A stretch of 64,000 bases of DNA from assembly GCA_010909165.1 (NCBI GenBank), contig MU008212.1, positions 62,001 through 126,000 of the forward strand, written 5' to 3'. The position numbers were made by a program, and so were the translations under genes. Source of the stretch: Anthoceros angustus. Its lineage: Eukaryota > Streptophyta > Anthocerotopsida > Anthocerotales > Anthocerotaceae. The notes below the pieces were generated by a model, which was given only the letters and a program-made list of their open reading frames with translations, was not told the DNA's origin and did no database searches. Shown here piece after piece: positions 24,878 through 38,000 of the stretch. Position 1 is the first letter of the stretch; each line of letters begins with the position of its first letter.

Positions 24878-25345
24878 GCCTCACACACCACCACACCTGG
24901 ACGCTCCAACCAGCCACAGCATGGGGATCTCAACCAGAGTTATCTCGATGAGGGGCACAACCAAGCTCTTTATACAATTGCGCCATAGCCACTAGACTTT
25001 CTAGTGTCCTAAAACGGCCGAACGCCAAGAGGCGCCTACACTGGACGGCCTTAGGTCCAAGATGGCATCCTACCTCATCCTAAAGTTCTATTCTAGGATG
25101 CCACTACTCCCCGCCCATGTTATCTCCGCCCCTTCTCCGATTTGGTCGCTCGGCCCTTCGTCCTGCTGAATTTATGGGTCCTCCTTCCTCGGTCGGTCAT
25201 CCGAAAATCCTCCCATAAACTCTCCACCGCTTTTCCATGATCCCAAGTCCCAGCCTCCTCACCAATCCTCCACTTGACCTCCAATGGTCCATATTTGGCC
25301 ATTGGGCTACCGAAATTTCCGCGCAACCTTGGCGCCATGCTCGCA
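24878..25345. repeat. Diverged direct repeat R1
   Basis: This segment recurs in diverged form at 26226-26865. Shared blocks include GACGGCCTTAGGTC, GATTTGGTCGCT, GGTCCTCCTTCCTCG, CCATGGGCC-type words and CTCCAATGGTCCATATT. Read on minus both copies give a related peptide (GDEV...PRLRGNFGSPMAKYGPLEV in R1), possibly the end of a transposon polyprotein. I cannot name the family. Confidence 0.6.
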
Positions 25346-25712
25346 GAAACCTCATCGCCCACACCGAATTGCCGACTCGCCTCGCCCCAACTTGGTCCCC
25401 CCTGGTTTCTTCCTTCCAACCGCGAGCTCCCGCCGCCACTGTGGCTCGCCTTCATACCGCCGAGCTCATGCCTCGCTGGGTTCGAGCCACCTCCGCCGCG
25501 CCTGGGCCTTTCCGAGTTCCCTTAGGGTTATATTTCCCGAAATTCTACCGGCCGCGGCTTGACCGCCACTTCTCCTTCCACGACCGCCTCCTAGTTCGCC
25601 AACCGCTCAAACATAGTCCCCAAGACACCCACACCCACACACCGCTCAACTACCGCCCGGGTTCGACCTCTAGCCTATGGACTTGGAACCTCCAAATATG
25701 GGGACCCCTCCC

Positions 25713-25830
25713 CATATATATAGGCTTTTTATTAAATATTCCAAGACCAAAGGCCAAGGAGTATCGAGTTCATAGTCCAAGGACCGATTATTATTTAACC
25801 CAAACCCCAAAACTCATAGGCCAAGGACAC
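25713..25830. promoter_or_regulatory. TATA-like motif followed by GGCCAAGGA repeats
   Basis: CATATATATAG (25713-25723) is followed within about 110 bases by GGCCAAGGA at 25752-25760 and 25819-25827 and by a variant at 25781. The same arrangement occurs at 38091-38207. This looks like a shared promoter or LTR module of one element family, which is an inference. Confidence 0.35.
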
Positions 25831-26225
25831 TTTCTACTATAAATATCCCTTCTACTCATAACCTAGCTCTTCTTGACACCAAACTTACAAAAATCACTCA
25901 AAGACACAATCCAGGGAGTTTCCAAATACTAGATCGTTTACCTAACCAGTGTCTTCCGACACAGCGGTAGTATGATCCTCTCTCGACCTACGGCGTGGTG
26001 GCGACCTCTGATGATCACGCCACCTACCGCCCCTTCAGGCTTCTGCTTACTTTAGAGTCGTTTTGACTGTTCTTCTCCCTAAAGATCCTCCCTACCTTCC
26101 TATCAGTATCCTAGCTTGACTAAAAGAATTTGGAAAAGCTTCGGCATGTTTCCTCCCAATCATTTTTAGCCAAAAAAAAATCGGATCCGTTCCACCACCG
26201 GCTCGTTTGGGCTGGTTGCCCAAAC

Positions 26226-26865
26226 TTTTGCATTCCACACACACCTAGGAGCGTCTCACGCACACCACCTCAAATCAATCGACGTCTCCACCAGCCTGAG
26301 GCAGTGGGATCTCAACCGAGAATTATCGATGTGAGGCACAACCAAGCCCTTTGCTCACGGTTGGGGCGTCATAGCACGCTAAATTTCTAGATCCTAAGCG
26401 GGCGGAAGGCAGACGCCCCTACAATTTGACGGCCTTAGGTCGAGGATGGCATCCTATCCGCAGTTCTGTTCCCTGGGATGCCACTACTACTAACTCCCCG
26501 CCACGTTATCTTAACCTCCTCCCGCCCCGATTTGGTCGCTGGCCCTCAAATCCTCTCACCCCCATGGGCCCTCCTTCCTCGTCGCTAGTCTGGTAAATCC
26601 TCCCATTAAATGTCCACCTCGCTGCGCCCATACACCTCGCTAACCAACTCCATATCCCAATCCTGTGGTCTTTCCTTGATTCCTTCCCCTTGTGATTTAG
26701 CCTTCAGCTGGCGAGCACACTCCTGCACCAGACTTGGGTTCACATAGTTCCACCGTTTTTCCATGAACCCAAGTCCGAGCTCACCAATTCTCCAGCTCGG
26801 ACCCTCCAATGGTCCATATTGGGCCATTGGGCAGTCGAAATTTCCGCCGCGGCCTTGGGCGCCAT
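26226..26865. repeat. Diverged direct repeat R2, cut by a CACTA-like end
   Basis: It matches R1 up to GGCGCCAT at 26858-26865. From there R1 continues with CTCGCAG, but R2 switches to CCCTACTAGAAAAGG. This defines a clean insertion breakpoint. Confidence 0.6.
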
Positions 26866-27200
26866 CCCTACTAGAAAAGGGCACCCTATGTTACAGTGGA
26901 TGTTGCAATTTTTTGTTACACTTCCACATTGCAACATGTTTTGGAGGGTTGGTATTAAGTTTGTTAGTTACATCCCGTTTGGTGCGCCATCTTAACACGA
27001 CACTATCTCTTCCCCCTCCCCTTCTGGTACACCCCTCTCTCACAAGCATTGTTAATAATTTCCACTTCCAACTTCCGGCATGGTTTGATGGCTTGGTGTT
27101 AAGTTGGTCCATTCTTTCTCTTCCTTCTCCCACCATCCTAACACAATGCTTGGTCTCTCACTTCATGTACCACTTCAAAATTGCAACACTTTATGGTGGC
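26866..27200. mobile_element. CACTA-like transposon end, copy 1
   Basis: The left edge reads CCCTACTAGAAAAGG, one base from the plant CACTA terminus CACTACTAGAAAA. It is followed by subterminal TTGCAACATG words. About 200 bases are shared with 44513-44720. The edge is confirmed by the break in R2 homology. The opposite terminus was not found. Confidence 0.55.
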
Positions 27201-28900
27201 TTGGTGTTCAAGGTGTCCTTTTCTTATCCACTTCTCACCCCATCTTAACACAATACTTGGTCTCTCTCCTCTCACCTCACCCTCCTATTTATTGCCCCTT
27301 ATCACACCCTTTTATACTCTTTCACTTCTCCTCCTCCTTCATGGTATGAGAAGGACCTCCCCTATCACACCATTTTATACTCTTCCACTATTCCTCTTTC
27401 AACTTGCTTGTTACAATGACCTCTCTCTTGGGCTGTCCTTCCTTCCTTTTACCTCCTTTGCATATACTCAATATACATATATATGTTTGTAGGCTTCAAG
27501 ACATAAGTATGTATGCGTTATATGTACACATCCATCTGTTATACTTCTATTATATTAGTGTATTTACAGCCTCTTTGTATACGTATATGCGTGCGTATAT
27601 AGGCATCAAGACTTGTTTATATAATAATATATATGTGCTAACCCTTACGTCACTCTCATACCTTACATATCTAAGTGTTTGATTTTATTGACAATTTAAA
27701 TCAAATTTTTGGACACTTCAATCGTCCTCTATCCCTTGACTTGTTTCCAGATGCAATACGAACTCCACGTGATATGGGCATATCGCGTGCACCAACATGT
27801 GCCTCACAGGCGCGGCGTCACTTGGTGACTCTTGAGACCAACACCAATGGTTTCGGGGTTCCTCCACATCTTCCTACACCTATCCAGACCTCTATAACCA
27901 CTTTCACAATTCTGAGGCTATGTCAATGCGGGCTACAAAGGTGGCGGACCAATTCCCTCTTGTTTGTTGCTAATTGACCATCACCGGTCCACCCATGCCT
28001 TGGCGACTCCATCGTCCGAGGAAAACATCTCGACCATTTACATTCCCCTCCACAAACGGCCCCCCTACCCATAGACTGGTACCAACCATTCCTATGTCAC
28101 TTGCGCCTACACCCCTTCGCCACCGTCCGACTCAGACTCCTCTTGCAGCTTCAACACCCGTTGTCTTTTGCTTGACCCTCTTCGCTCAGCACCTCCTCGT
28201 TTCGTCCTGGTGTGGTCCACCTTCTGTGGGCTGGCATTCGACCCACTAGCCTCAATGGCTAGCCCCTTCACTCCTGGCCCCATAGGCTGCCAAATCACCA
28301 CTTCCACAACACGGTACCGCATGCTGNTCTCACTGGCATCACTTCTTTAACCTCAATGACCATAAGGTCTCTCCATGTAGGTGTGTTCGCGTCCTCCTCG
28401 TGGCCTTTATGCATTTTCTTTGCTAAGGCGCGGGGCGCATCCACACATTCGAGTAGCGCTTACATTCCACTTCTCAAATATCTAGTCCACATACCTCCGG
28501 ACTTCTTCATCAACTTTTGCTACAGGTACTCCGGTGTTTTGTTGTCCACAAGCACAGTGATCACATGCCTTGAGACCATGCTTTGTTGCATCCCACTTTG
28601 GGATCACCGAGCACGCATACACATCCGGCTTCGAGTCGTCGCACTTCAAACCTTCGATCTCCTAGATAGCAACTCACTTCTAATGTAACGTACTCGGTCC
28701 ATGAAAGTAAATGTCTTTCTTGCATACTGCGATCGTGTTGTGGTCGTGGCTACAATCCTCATCTCGTCCTCGTGAGTCGGCTAGGACACTATGCATACGT
28801 ATGCTCGTGGCGAATCTTTCGGCTGACGGCCGAGGCAGCGCACAATCTCGTATGGGTCGCTAGTAGGAAGGTGAACTGCGTTCCAAAGTGAAATGATAGG
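27201..28900. other. Unrecognised AT- and CT-rich DNA, one ambiguous base
   Basis: AT-rich sequence with short TATATA and TACACA tracts occurs at 27470-27660. It is followed by DNA with only short frames. Position 28327 is an N. No gene or RNA is recognised. Confidence 0.3.
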
Positions 28901-30399
28901 CTCCGTTGGCTGCAGCATCTTTAGACGATTCTCACTTCACTTTGCGTCCATTAGAGTCTCAACGCACACATCTTCATCGCCGTGATCTAACTACTGCAAG
29001 CGTTCGCGCACGGGCGGTGTGGCTAAACGCGTTTAAGGACCCGCTCGGCGTCCGTGTAGCGTTCGCGTTAGTCACTCGCACCTCTGGTTCCTCTCTCCAC
29101 TCACACTGCATATCGGTCTTAGGAAAAGCGGGGCTACGGTCCAGGACCTCCTCCGTCGTTCTAGACGCCGTCCAGGGCTCTACATGCCCTCCGAGGTCCC
29201 TCAGGCTCACGTTCCGGTCACGGGTTCGGTGCGGGCGCGGCTAGGCGAGCGCGTCACGATCACCCGCACACCACAACCGTTGGGTCCGTCACGAGAACTT
29301 GATCAATCTCTCGGGAGTTGTCGTGCACCTTTCGGTGACTCGGGACTCACGTTAAGCGCAAAGGCGCTGGGGAGCGCGGCGCAGCATCAACGCAAGATGA
29401 TTTATTCGGGGCAGCCTCAGCCTCTTATACTACTAAGTCGACGCCTGGTTCCCCTATTCTGGTGGCGGTCCGGGTTCGCCTCGGGATTGGTGGTCAATCT
29501 CCCGTCTGGCGATTCGGCGCAATCGGATGATCCGTGAGGCGGGACCCCTCCTTTCTCCGGAATCATCGGGTTGGGCTCGGCGGTGGCGGCGGCCGCCCGT
29601 TACCTAACGTCATCCTCCACAGCCTCCCGTGGGTCCCCCTTGGTGGGGCCATTCTCTGCTCCCCTAAGCGTAAGTCGAGGGGCTCCTCCTTCTTGCTGAG
29701 TCCGGACCTCGAGGTCCGGTCTCGACTCCGGTCTGAACTCCGAGTCAGTCTTATTTCTAGTCGGTCTGGGTCGGCCTCGTCTGAGGTTCGGACCTCGGTC
29801 GAACTTGTCCGGTCCCCAAGCTCCGGACCCCTTGTCTGGACCTCGTCTTGCTGGGTCCTCATCCCTACCCAGGCCCTTGTCTTGGGTGGGTTGGCTCCTC
29901 CCCTCCCCTTCAGGGCCCCCCTTCTCCGGCGGGTTGCGGTGAACTTAGGGTCGTTGCGTCGCTCCTCTTGAGGCTCTTCTCCCCATTCCGTCGTCTCCAA
30001 GCAGGGGCCACGAGTCCCGTCTTTGTCCCATGCCCTTCTTCCCCTCAGGCCTTCCGGTCCGTCTATTTCGTGGCGGGGAGGCTCCAGGAGCTCGGCGTGG
30101 TAATAGGCAAAGTCGAATCCACTTGGATTGCCTCTTCCACGTGTGCGGAGCACCGATACTCCCGCCGCCATAGGTGCTCGGGTGGCGTCTTTGCCGGCTT
30201 GTTGGACCACCTCCCCGGGTTTGATAGCTGTGGGCCTTCAGCGAGGCTACAAGGCGCCTCGGTCACCTCCTGCAGCGGCTGTTGCTCCACTCCTCGCTCC
30301 TCGTTTGCTCCGACAGCCATAGCGTTCCCTTCCGCCTTCCTCCTGGACCGCGGCTTCTTATACGCTTCCGGTGCTCTCGCTTCTCTCCGTCCATTACGG
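28901..30399. other. GC-rich transposon-derived DNA
   Basis: GC-rich sequence carries a minus-strand frame at 29563-30210 that is rich in Arg, Pro and Gly and poor in hydrophobic residues. It does not look like a folded domain. It probably belongs to the adjacent gag-like retroelement remnant. No RT motif was found here. Confidence 0.3.
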
Positions 30400-31741
30400 T
30401 GCCCATCTCCCTCTCAGACGGTCGGGCAACTCTGTGCGGCCGCCAGTCCTTCTCCATTTCGGCGTCACGCTCCTGTTCCATCGCCGTCTGCCTCCGTCAT
30501 GCAGTGAGCCGCTCTCTGGTCGTGATCGCGTCGACCACTGACTACCATTCCTCTCAATGGTAGTTTGGGCTGCTGACTCAAGGTCTCCTTGCGGTCTTCC
30601 ATCTCCTGCTTGCTCCACCTCACCTTGTGAGTCAGGAGATCCTCCATCTCCTTGTCATGACTTCACAGGCTGGTGGTCGCGCTTGCTCCGCCGCCTCCTG
30701 CTCCATCTTGAGGCGGTGGGCGCTCTATCACTCGAAGTCTTGGACTCTCTGTTGAGAACCCTTGCTTGCTCAAGCGTCTTGGGTTGTAACTCCAAGGTGT
30801 CCTTCTTGTCCTCCGGCTCCTGCCGCCTCCCTACCTGCCCGGTGCGCCACAGGGTCCCGATTTCCGGGTCTTTGGCCTCAGTGTTTCCACGGCTCGTCTG
30901 CTTGCTCTTCTGCTCGGCCTTGATTGGCGGCTACCCGTAGCCTCCCTCCACCGGTTCGATCAGCCGAGTAGTGATCGCGGTCGCCTGGTGGCCTCCTGGC
31001 CACCTTCACAGGCTTCTCGACAGCTGGTCTGGTCGGGGCCGCCTCCGCGGTCGAGCCCTCACTTGCCCGGGCCTCTTAGCCTCTGCTGCGCTACCCTCTC
31101 ACTGCGGAGGTCCTCGGCCGCTTGGGCCTCCTTAGCACACTGCTTGGTGCTCCTCCGGTGAAGGAATTTAGTCGGTCCTTGCGAATGGACGGACTTCCCT
31201 CTCGGCCTCCCGTTTCCCTTCCTCAATCGGCCGAGCTTGGCCTTCCTCCTTGCCTCCTGGGCCCCTCAAGCTGCTCTCACGGAGGACCATCGCCTCGGGT
31301 GGCTTCTACCTCCTGGGTCTTCTCGGCCATCCCGAGACCCCAAAGCATCCGTCCATGGCGGTAGCAGGACCGCCGTGTTTCTTCCACGGCCGCCAGTGAG
31401 GCTCCCACAAAGTCCGTAGTGGGAGGCGGGCATTTCGTGATCCGAGGACCTCCATACCCGATCCGGAGTAAGTCGGGGGTTCTCGGACCTAATCGGGACC
31501 CTTAGGTCACGAGTCTTGGCTCGGGCTTCACCCTCCTTGGCCCTTTTGGCGAGCTCCTTCTCGCCCTTTTTCTCCACGGGGCTCGGAGGAGGTGAGGGGT
31601 CAGGGAGCAAGCCTTTTGCCTCTTCACCGGAGGCAGGACCCGGCTCAGTGCGGGCTGCTGCCGGTGACCTCCCTGCGGCGTCCTTCGCCCTCCTTCAGCC
31701 TCGACTTCTTGCCACTCAGGTAGGCGGGGTAAGCTTGGCAC
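30400..31741 (-). pseudogene. Gag-like coiled-coil region of a retroelement family, minus copy
   Basis: The minus strand at 31266-31610 reads LPDP..., then EKELAKRAKE and TPDRVW. It aligns at DNA level with the plus strand at 41890-42250, including GAGAAGGAGCT, GCCAAGGAGG, GGGTCC and AGAAGACCCA blocks. Further 3' on minus (30400-30800) lie charged heptad-like stretches such as HDKEMEDLLTHK and RWSKQEMEDRKETL. Frames are broken many times. I infer the nucleocapsid-like part of a retroelement, because the plus-strand homologue lies upstream of a reverse transcriptase on the same strand. No zinc knuckle is seen. Confidence 0.45.
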
Positions 31742-34700
31742 CGTCGAGGTCTTTGCGTTGGTAAACCATCTTGCGTCTCTTGGTTCCCTCGGTCGGTGCT
31801 CCTGGTTGTGGTGGTGGCTGGGCTATTGGGTCGGCGCCTCCTGCTTTGGCTCGGTGGGGCACGGAGGAGGAAGCGGGGATTTCCTCCCATACTTCCACAG
31901 GTGGTGAGGGGTCCGTTCGGACGTATGGAGTCGAATTCCCTCGATCGTCCTCCTCCCGGGTCCGTTTGGCCTTGAGGTCGGCCCCCTCGGGCGCCCTTGC
32001 GCTCCACTTCGGCGGGCCTCAGTCCTTTCCGGGCGCCCGCTCAAGCTCTCCCTCCTTGAGCTCGAAATGTCCCCATACATCGGGTATGGGGCGGAATGCG
32101 AGGCTTCGCTCCTTGAGCTTGCGGGCCTCCCAGGCCCGCAGGCGAAGATAATCCTTCCCAGTCCGCCCTCTTCCCCATTGGCGCATGCGAGAATACCAGC
32201 GAGTTATCACCAAGGTGATCCACCTTGGTGGCGAGTTCAATGGACAATGATCGGGCTACCGCCCTTACTCGGTATCCGGGTCGGATATCAACCAGCGTTG
32301 GTGGTCCTGCGTTCGAGCCTCGGCATCGCCCATTGCGGCCCTATCTTCCCGCCTTGAGGGGCTCGGCACCACTTCTTCCTCCTTTGGGCGGTTGTAGGCC
32401 GCCTCGGGACCTCAAGGTCCATCGCCGGGTCCTCCGGAGGTTCTTGGAACCTCCTTGTTGGCCGCCAGCATCTTGGCGAACTCCGGACGGTGTGTTGTCG
32501 AGCGTCGACCGGCGGAACACATCCAGTGCCACTCCTCACTAATTCTCCGCTTCCTCGGCCCGGGGCCCAAGTCGGATAGCGCGGGTCACAATGTTGCGCT
32601 CACGAGGTTCCATGGCTCCCAAACTTCCAGGCTTTTGGGTGCCATCGCCTTTCTCCCCTTGTTCTGCTGGCCGGCCGGGTTCGGCACGATCGCCCTCCTC
32701 GCCGCGTTCTTGCTCCAACCCGGCGGTGAACCACGCTCGAAGGTGCTTGGGCGCTCAAAGAGATAAGCGCCCGAGCGGGTTGCGGGCGCGAGGCTGCGGT
32801 GTCTCGAGTGCGCGAAATGACCTTCCCTTGGCGCCTTTGGGAGTAAGGCGGGAAGGCGCCTCTTCCTTGGCGCGGTGCATGGCTTATCGACCTTCGCCTC
32901 CGCTTACTGCGGCCTTACGCGCGCGCGTACTCGGCCTTCGCCCGCGCGGTCGCGGGCGTGAATACTATACGGCCCCAGCAGTCAGTCTGGCAGTGCATGC
33001 CGACCTCCACTCGGGGCCGTCCACGTGGCGCCGCCTAGTCATCCTCACGGCTCAACTTCTAAGTTACTTTCCTGGCGTACTTATCTGTTTTGGACTGGAG
33101 TGGGTCGGACTTATCCGTTACCAGCGTAGTCCGGTTACTGCCATAGTAGTGGGTCGAGTCGTTGCCCACTCCAGTCCGGGTATACTCCGGTCGGTCAGTG
33201 CTATCCATGCTTATTCCTCCTTTTCGCCTTATTTATCCTCCCTCCTGAAAAAACAAAACCCTACTTATTTCTTCAACTCTAAGGGAAGTCCAGCGCCACA
33301 AGATCCATCCACTTGTACTCTTCCTTAGGTGAGTACAGATGGAGCAGGCAGGACCTTGCAGAAGAATGATTACCCCCAAGGAAAAACACACCTTGGTCCA
33401 CCTTCTCAGCGTCAAATTTGTTTTGTCACATTGTGAAGGATCGACTATCACAACCATTGGCAACTGACCACCCGGGGATGATGTTTCATCTTTGCATCAA
33501 AGCCTCCACCCAAGCGAGATCGATTTCCTCACCTGGCGCCTCACACAGTTCCTCGTGGTTTGCAACACTTGATTGGCGAGCTTCAAAGTAGACTCCCAAA
33601 CTCTTTTGATGTATCTAGTCCCTTTCACGTCTGGTTTGCATTTGCTCTTATTGCGACAAGCTGTCATCGCCCGATGTGACAGCGGCATCGCCAGCTTTCT
33701 CCACAAACACAGGCAGCGGTTTATCCTCCTCTTCTTCTTCGTTCTCCTCTCCACAATTGCGGGCTTCCCTTGTTTCCCCTTGATTTCTTGGCTTTCCCAT
33801 TGTTGTTGTGCCCGCTCTCCGGAATCTGTTTTGACAAAAGCTCCTCCTCTCTTCCTTCCTTGGCGGACTTCTTGACGATGGGGGACTCTGCCCTGCCCTT
33901 CTACACATCCAAGCATTTACCGGCTCAGACCTCTGTGAGCAATCACGGGATGGGATAGAACCTCGAGATCGTCTTCTTGGTGCCAGCTAGCGGTTCTCCT
34001 CTTAAATCTGTGAGCCACCAGCATCTCGATCGTCTTCAGGCTTCGTCGACAAAATACCATCCGGAAATGCCTCATTGTCCTCACCTGTAAATCCCTCGTG
34101 TCCTCGTCGTGCAGTTAGGCTTCCTTCCCTTCCGCAGATGAGTTATGCGCGTAGATTCACCAAGTCCAGTAGCTCCGCTCAAAATCCGGGACGTCCGGTC
34201 TTTCGGTGAACTCAGGGCATCACCAACTCAGTGCGAGACCACGATGGGGCACGCGTCGTGGGCTCACCGCCATGACCTCTGAGGATTAGCCAGCGGCGAA
34301 ACATTTCTTGAGAATCTTTATTCAGGATGCTTTCTAAGGTGGATTGCTAGGTTGTTTCTCGGTATTATGCACTAGTGGGTTGTTTCCCAATATTTGCACC
34401 GGTAAGCATACCATCTTCTCCATTCTTTGGGCTGCATCCTTTACATGCGATGCCCTTGTTGGTTGCTTCATTAGAGCGCTGTAATTGCTTCGCGGCGGAT
34501 GGAACCGTGGTAGGTTGCTTGACCGCCGTGATACATTCCTCGGCTGGTATGCGGTGTGGTGGGAGGTTCCGGGACCCGGAACCCTCATGGCGGCCACACT
34601 TATCATGTCGGTTCGTGCGGTGGGTTTCGTTCCACGAAGGGTGGGGAGCCCTTCCACGGATGGAGGTCGCCCTCACGGTGACCTCTCGACTCTCTCACTC

Positions 34701-34859
34701 CCGTGCAGGCGCCGGTGACTAAGCGCCCCTCCTACAGGCCACGGTGACCCACCCTCGGTAAGTCACACTACCCTCGCGCGATGACTCGTCGGCGGACCCT
34801 CGTCCGAGGCACCGCCCAATCTGCAGCGGCGACCTTGAGACCCCAAATCACCGTATTAT
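31742..34859. other. GC-rich transposon-derived DNA, no gene recognised
   Basis: Many short overlapping frames occur on both strands, without a recognisable domain. A basic minus frame at 33497-33916 (KKKRRINRC and similar) resembles no family. The region lies between blocks of the same remnant and is treated as decayed retroelement DNA. Confidence 0.3.
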
Positions 34860-35097
34860 CCTGACCCTTGAAATTCCACCTTCCTCTCTTTTCTAGGTTT
34901 CTTCCTCCTCTCTTCTCTTTTGTCTTTTCTCTTTTCTCTCTTGCTCCTTCCTTCTCCTCTCTTGCTCCCTATCCTCTCTAGCTCCTCTCTCGTCCTCTCG
35001 CTCTCACTCTCGCTCTCTCGCTCTCTCTTTTTCTTTTCTCTTTTCTCTCTTTTCTCCTCTCTTCTCCTCTCTTCTCTAATCTACCTCTTCCACTCTT
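34860..35097. repeat. Pyrimidine (CT) tract, about 240 bp
   Basis: This near-pure C/T run on plus is made of CTCTTTTCTC- and CTCTCGCTCT-like words. Such polypurine/polypyrimidine tracts can form triplexes. It encodes nothing. Confidence 0.85.
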
Positions 35098-38000
35098 CCT
35101 AGCTAACTATCGCCACAGGCGCCCTCACAGCCTCCCCACAGCGCCTCGAGATCATAGGGCATTGCCCTCACGGACCTAGGCGGACATTTGGCTGCAAGTG
35201 GCGTCCGCGTCTTTGGATTTTGCTAGGGGTCTTCCCCTTCCGATGCAGCCATGCCGTCACGCAACCACAATGCGCTCCCTCACGCTCGAACGCTACCCAT
35301 GCTACCTCCGGAAAGAAAGGTTTGGGCCCGCCCTCACCACAGTCACCGCACCTCAAGACCCTACCGGACACCATGCACCCTCACACGGTGGCACGCTTGT
35401 GTAGCAAGACAAGCACACCTGGTCGGAGAGCAAGGCATGACATTTTATTATGGGAGCTCCTCCCCTCTTATAGGAGCTCCCCAAACCCTAGCATTAATTA
35501 AGTCTGGGGTAGGTGGGGTTGCTTACGGTTTTAAGTAGGTGGCCTCTTAAAGGTTCTTAACCTACCTCCTAACAATCCCACTAACCCCTAGGGGTCTTAA
35601 TGACCCATTCACTCCCCTACCAACTATGCCTACTTCTTCTTGGGCGTTGGCATGGCGGCGCCCAACCATCTTCCTCCTCTTGGCTTGGGGGTCCCCGTCA
35701 GGATCTCTTCACTCGTCGTCGACGGGAACCTCCACACTGTCTCGGCGATCTTGTTGATGAGGCGGCTGCGCCACCCCTCTTGCAGGCGCTCTTGTAGAGG
35801 CAGCCTCTCTGTAGCCATCAGCCGCCCGCAATTACCTCCGGTTGGGTGTTGGTGCGGCTCACGTCCGCCCGGACACCCCACCAACTCTACTGCTGGAAAT
35901 CTCTTCCTCTTCCATTGGCTCCTCCCATTGAGCCTTGCATCCATTTCACTCTCCAAGTCACAGAATCTCCGAGTTGAGGGTGCAATTCTTCAAAATCTCC
36001 CCATCGTCATCGTGGGGACCCAACAACTTCCTTGTCAACAAGGAGCATCTCCTTGGCAAACTTGTTGACCCTAGCATGTAAGTGGACACTGCATCTCACG
36101 GCCCTTCAAACAAATCTCATCAAATTCCTCGGGCCACTCTCCACAGGCTATCTTACCATAGCATCCCTCTCAAGCGTCACCTCACTCAAGCAGGCGTAAG
36201 TGACATTCTCGGGCATCTCTCTTCCATGCCTCCGGTATCCCTTCGCCATGCATAATCGGCTGGGCGTTGCTTCTGACGACCGACATCGATGCATCATTTT
36301 CCTCCGGTGGGCTACCTCTTCCTTCCACCGTTGGTCCCTCCGTTGCTTCATGAGCTCCTCACGCTCCTTGCTCCATGTGGCTGTCCTCCTCCGGCTCCTT
36401 GAGCTTGGCCTCGATTCTTCATTCTTGGCTTGGCGCCTCGGCCTCCCCAGGGCAGTCTTGAGTCCCTATTCTCTTTCTTCTCGGCTGAAGGGGCTGAGAA
36501 ACTTCTTGCCGCTCCTTCCCCATCGGACGGTCTCCTCAATTTTACGATTGAGGTAGCCACTTCCTTCATTCGCTCCCTACTTTCTTGTCTCGCCTTTGTT
36601 CTTCAATCTTCTTTGAGCCCCAACCTCTCTCCGGTCAACTAGGCCCTTTGCAGCGCCATCTCCTTGATAGCCTTGCTATCCTTCTCCCCACGGCCAGGGC
36701 AATCGCTTGGTACATCACGGCGGCGGCTCTCACCTCAACTCCTCTACTTCCTGAGCTTGCTTCACTAATGGAGTGTCAATTAGGCGCGGATGGTCGATCC
36801 TTCAAAGCCTTTGTCTTCTCATTCCCCTCACAGGGGTCGACTCGGCCTTTCTCTTGGTGGCGGTCTCTCCCTCTGTCGATGTTGGGTGGAACTCCACGTG
36901 ACTCGGTCATCTCACAGGGTGGGTTACATCCACCACCACTCCATGGGGTTGCCTCCTGTACACATGGTGGCACGCCACCTCTTCCTCTTGTGCCCTTGTC
37001 TCCCCACAGACGCAGGCACCTCCTTCCTTGGCGTCGGGGCCAGCAGGGGTGGTCTCATCATCCAAGATCACCACAGGTGAAGCACTCCTTGCTCCACCTT
37101 GGGTTCCTCCTGCCTTCTTCACCTTCTTAGGAGAGGGACCCCACTAGTCCCTCGGAGGGACCACTTCAAGCGGTGGTAAGACTCCTCCAGCTCTTCTTAT
37201 CGATAACCCATGTGCCCCCCAAGCTGCACAAGGTAAGTACTCAAATGGGTCGCCCCTCATTATCCACAATGTTTGGCCTCGACTTGTCTCGGTGATGCTC
37301 ATAGGCCGACATGGTTGTCCCCAGTCGGTGAGCTCCTTGCTTGACTTCCACATGAAATGAAAGAATGCCTTCTTGAAGTAGGTGGTTATTTGACGGCGCA
37401 AAACTATCCTTGTAAAAGCTTCCACTTGAGGTCGACAATCTTATCATCCTCCGCCATTCAGCGTCTTGGCGTCTATCCCTCCGATGAGCATCTTTGAGAG
37501 CTTCCTCGGGAAGGTCGACCACCACTCTTTCCATCTTCATTCCTCTCGTGGGGCCACCCATCACTCTCGGTTTCGGCCTCCCCACCTTACGAATGTCTTT
37601 GGGCGGTCCATCCCGGATCATCGCCGCGTTCTCTCCGTCGAGTCTCTGTTTCTCCCTCCGTCGATTCGGTAGCAAGACTCAACCAATTCCACATTAGAAT
37701 AGGCCCAATGCCTATCGTAAACCCACTGGGCTGCACATTTTCGTGAAGTCGAAAATCCCATAAGTCTCTGGAGACTTGCACTGGCTCAAATCCGGCCCCT
37801 CCTTCTCGGCGATCCTTCTCGGGCTTCTCCTTCACGCTTTTCTTCTTCTTCTCCTTTCTTGTGAGTTCGCTCCCTCCTTCTTTGCTGGGCCTTGCGCCTC
37901 CTCGGGGCTGCGCGTCTTCATCTCCGTTCCTTACGGGCGGTCTCTTCTCCAAAAATCCTTCCTGCTATGCATCGATTTTCTCCTCTTGATCTTCTAAATT

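Noticed and set aside
25120-26884. Ty3/gypsy integrase C-terminus on minus in R1/R2
   Set aside because: Resemblance is limited to GDEV and a GPLEV..RIGE-like string; no integrase core motif is nearby.
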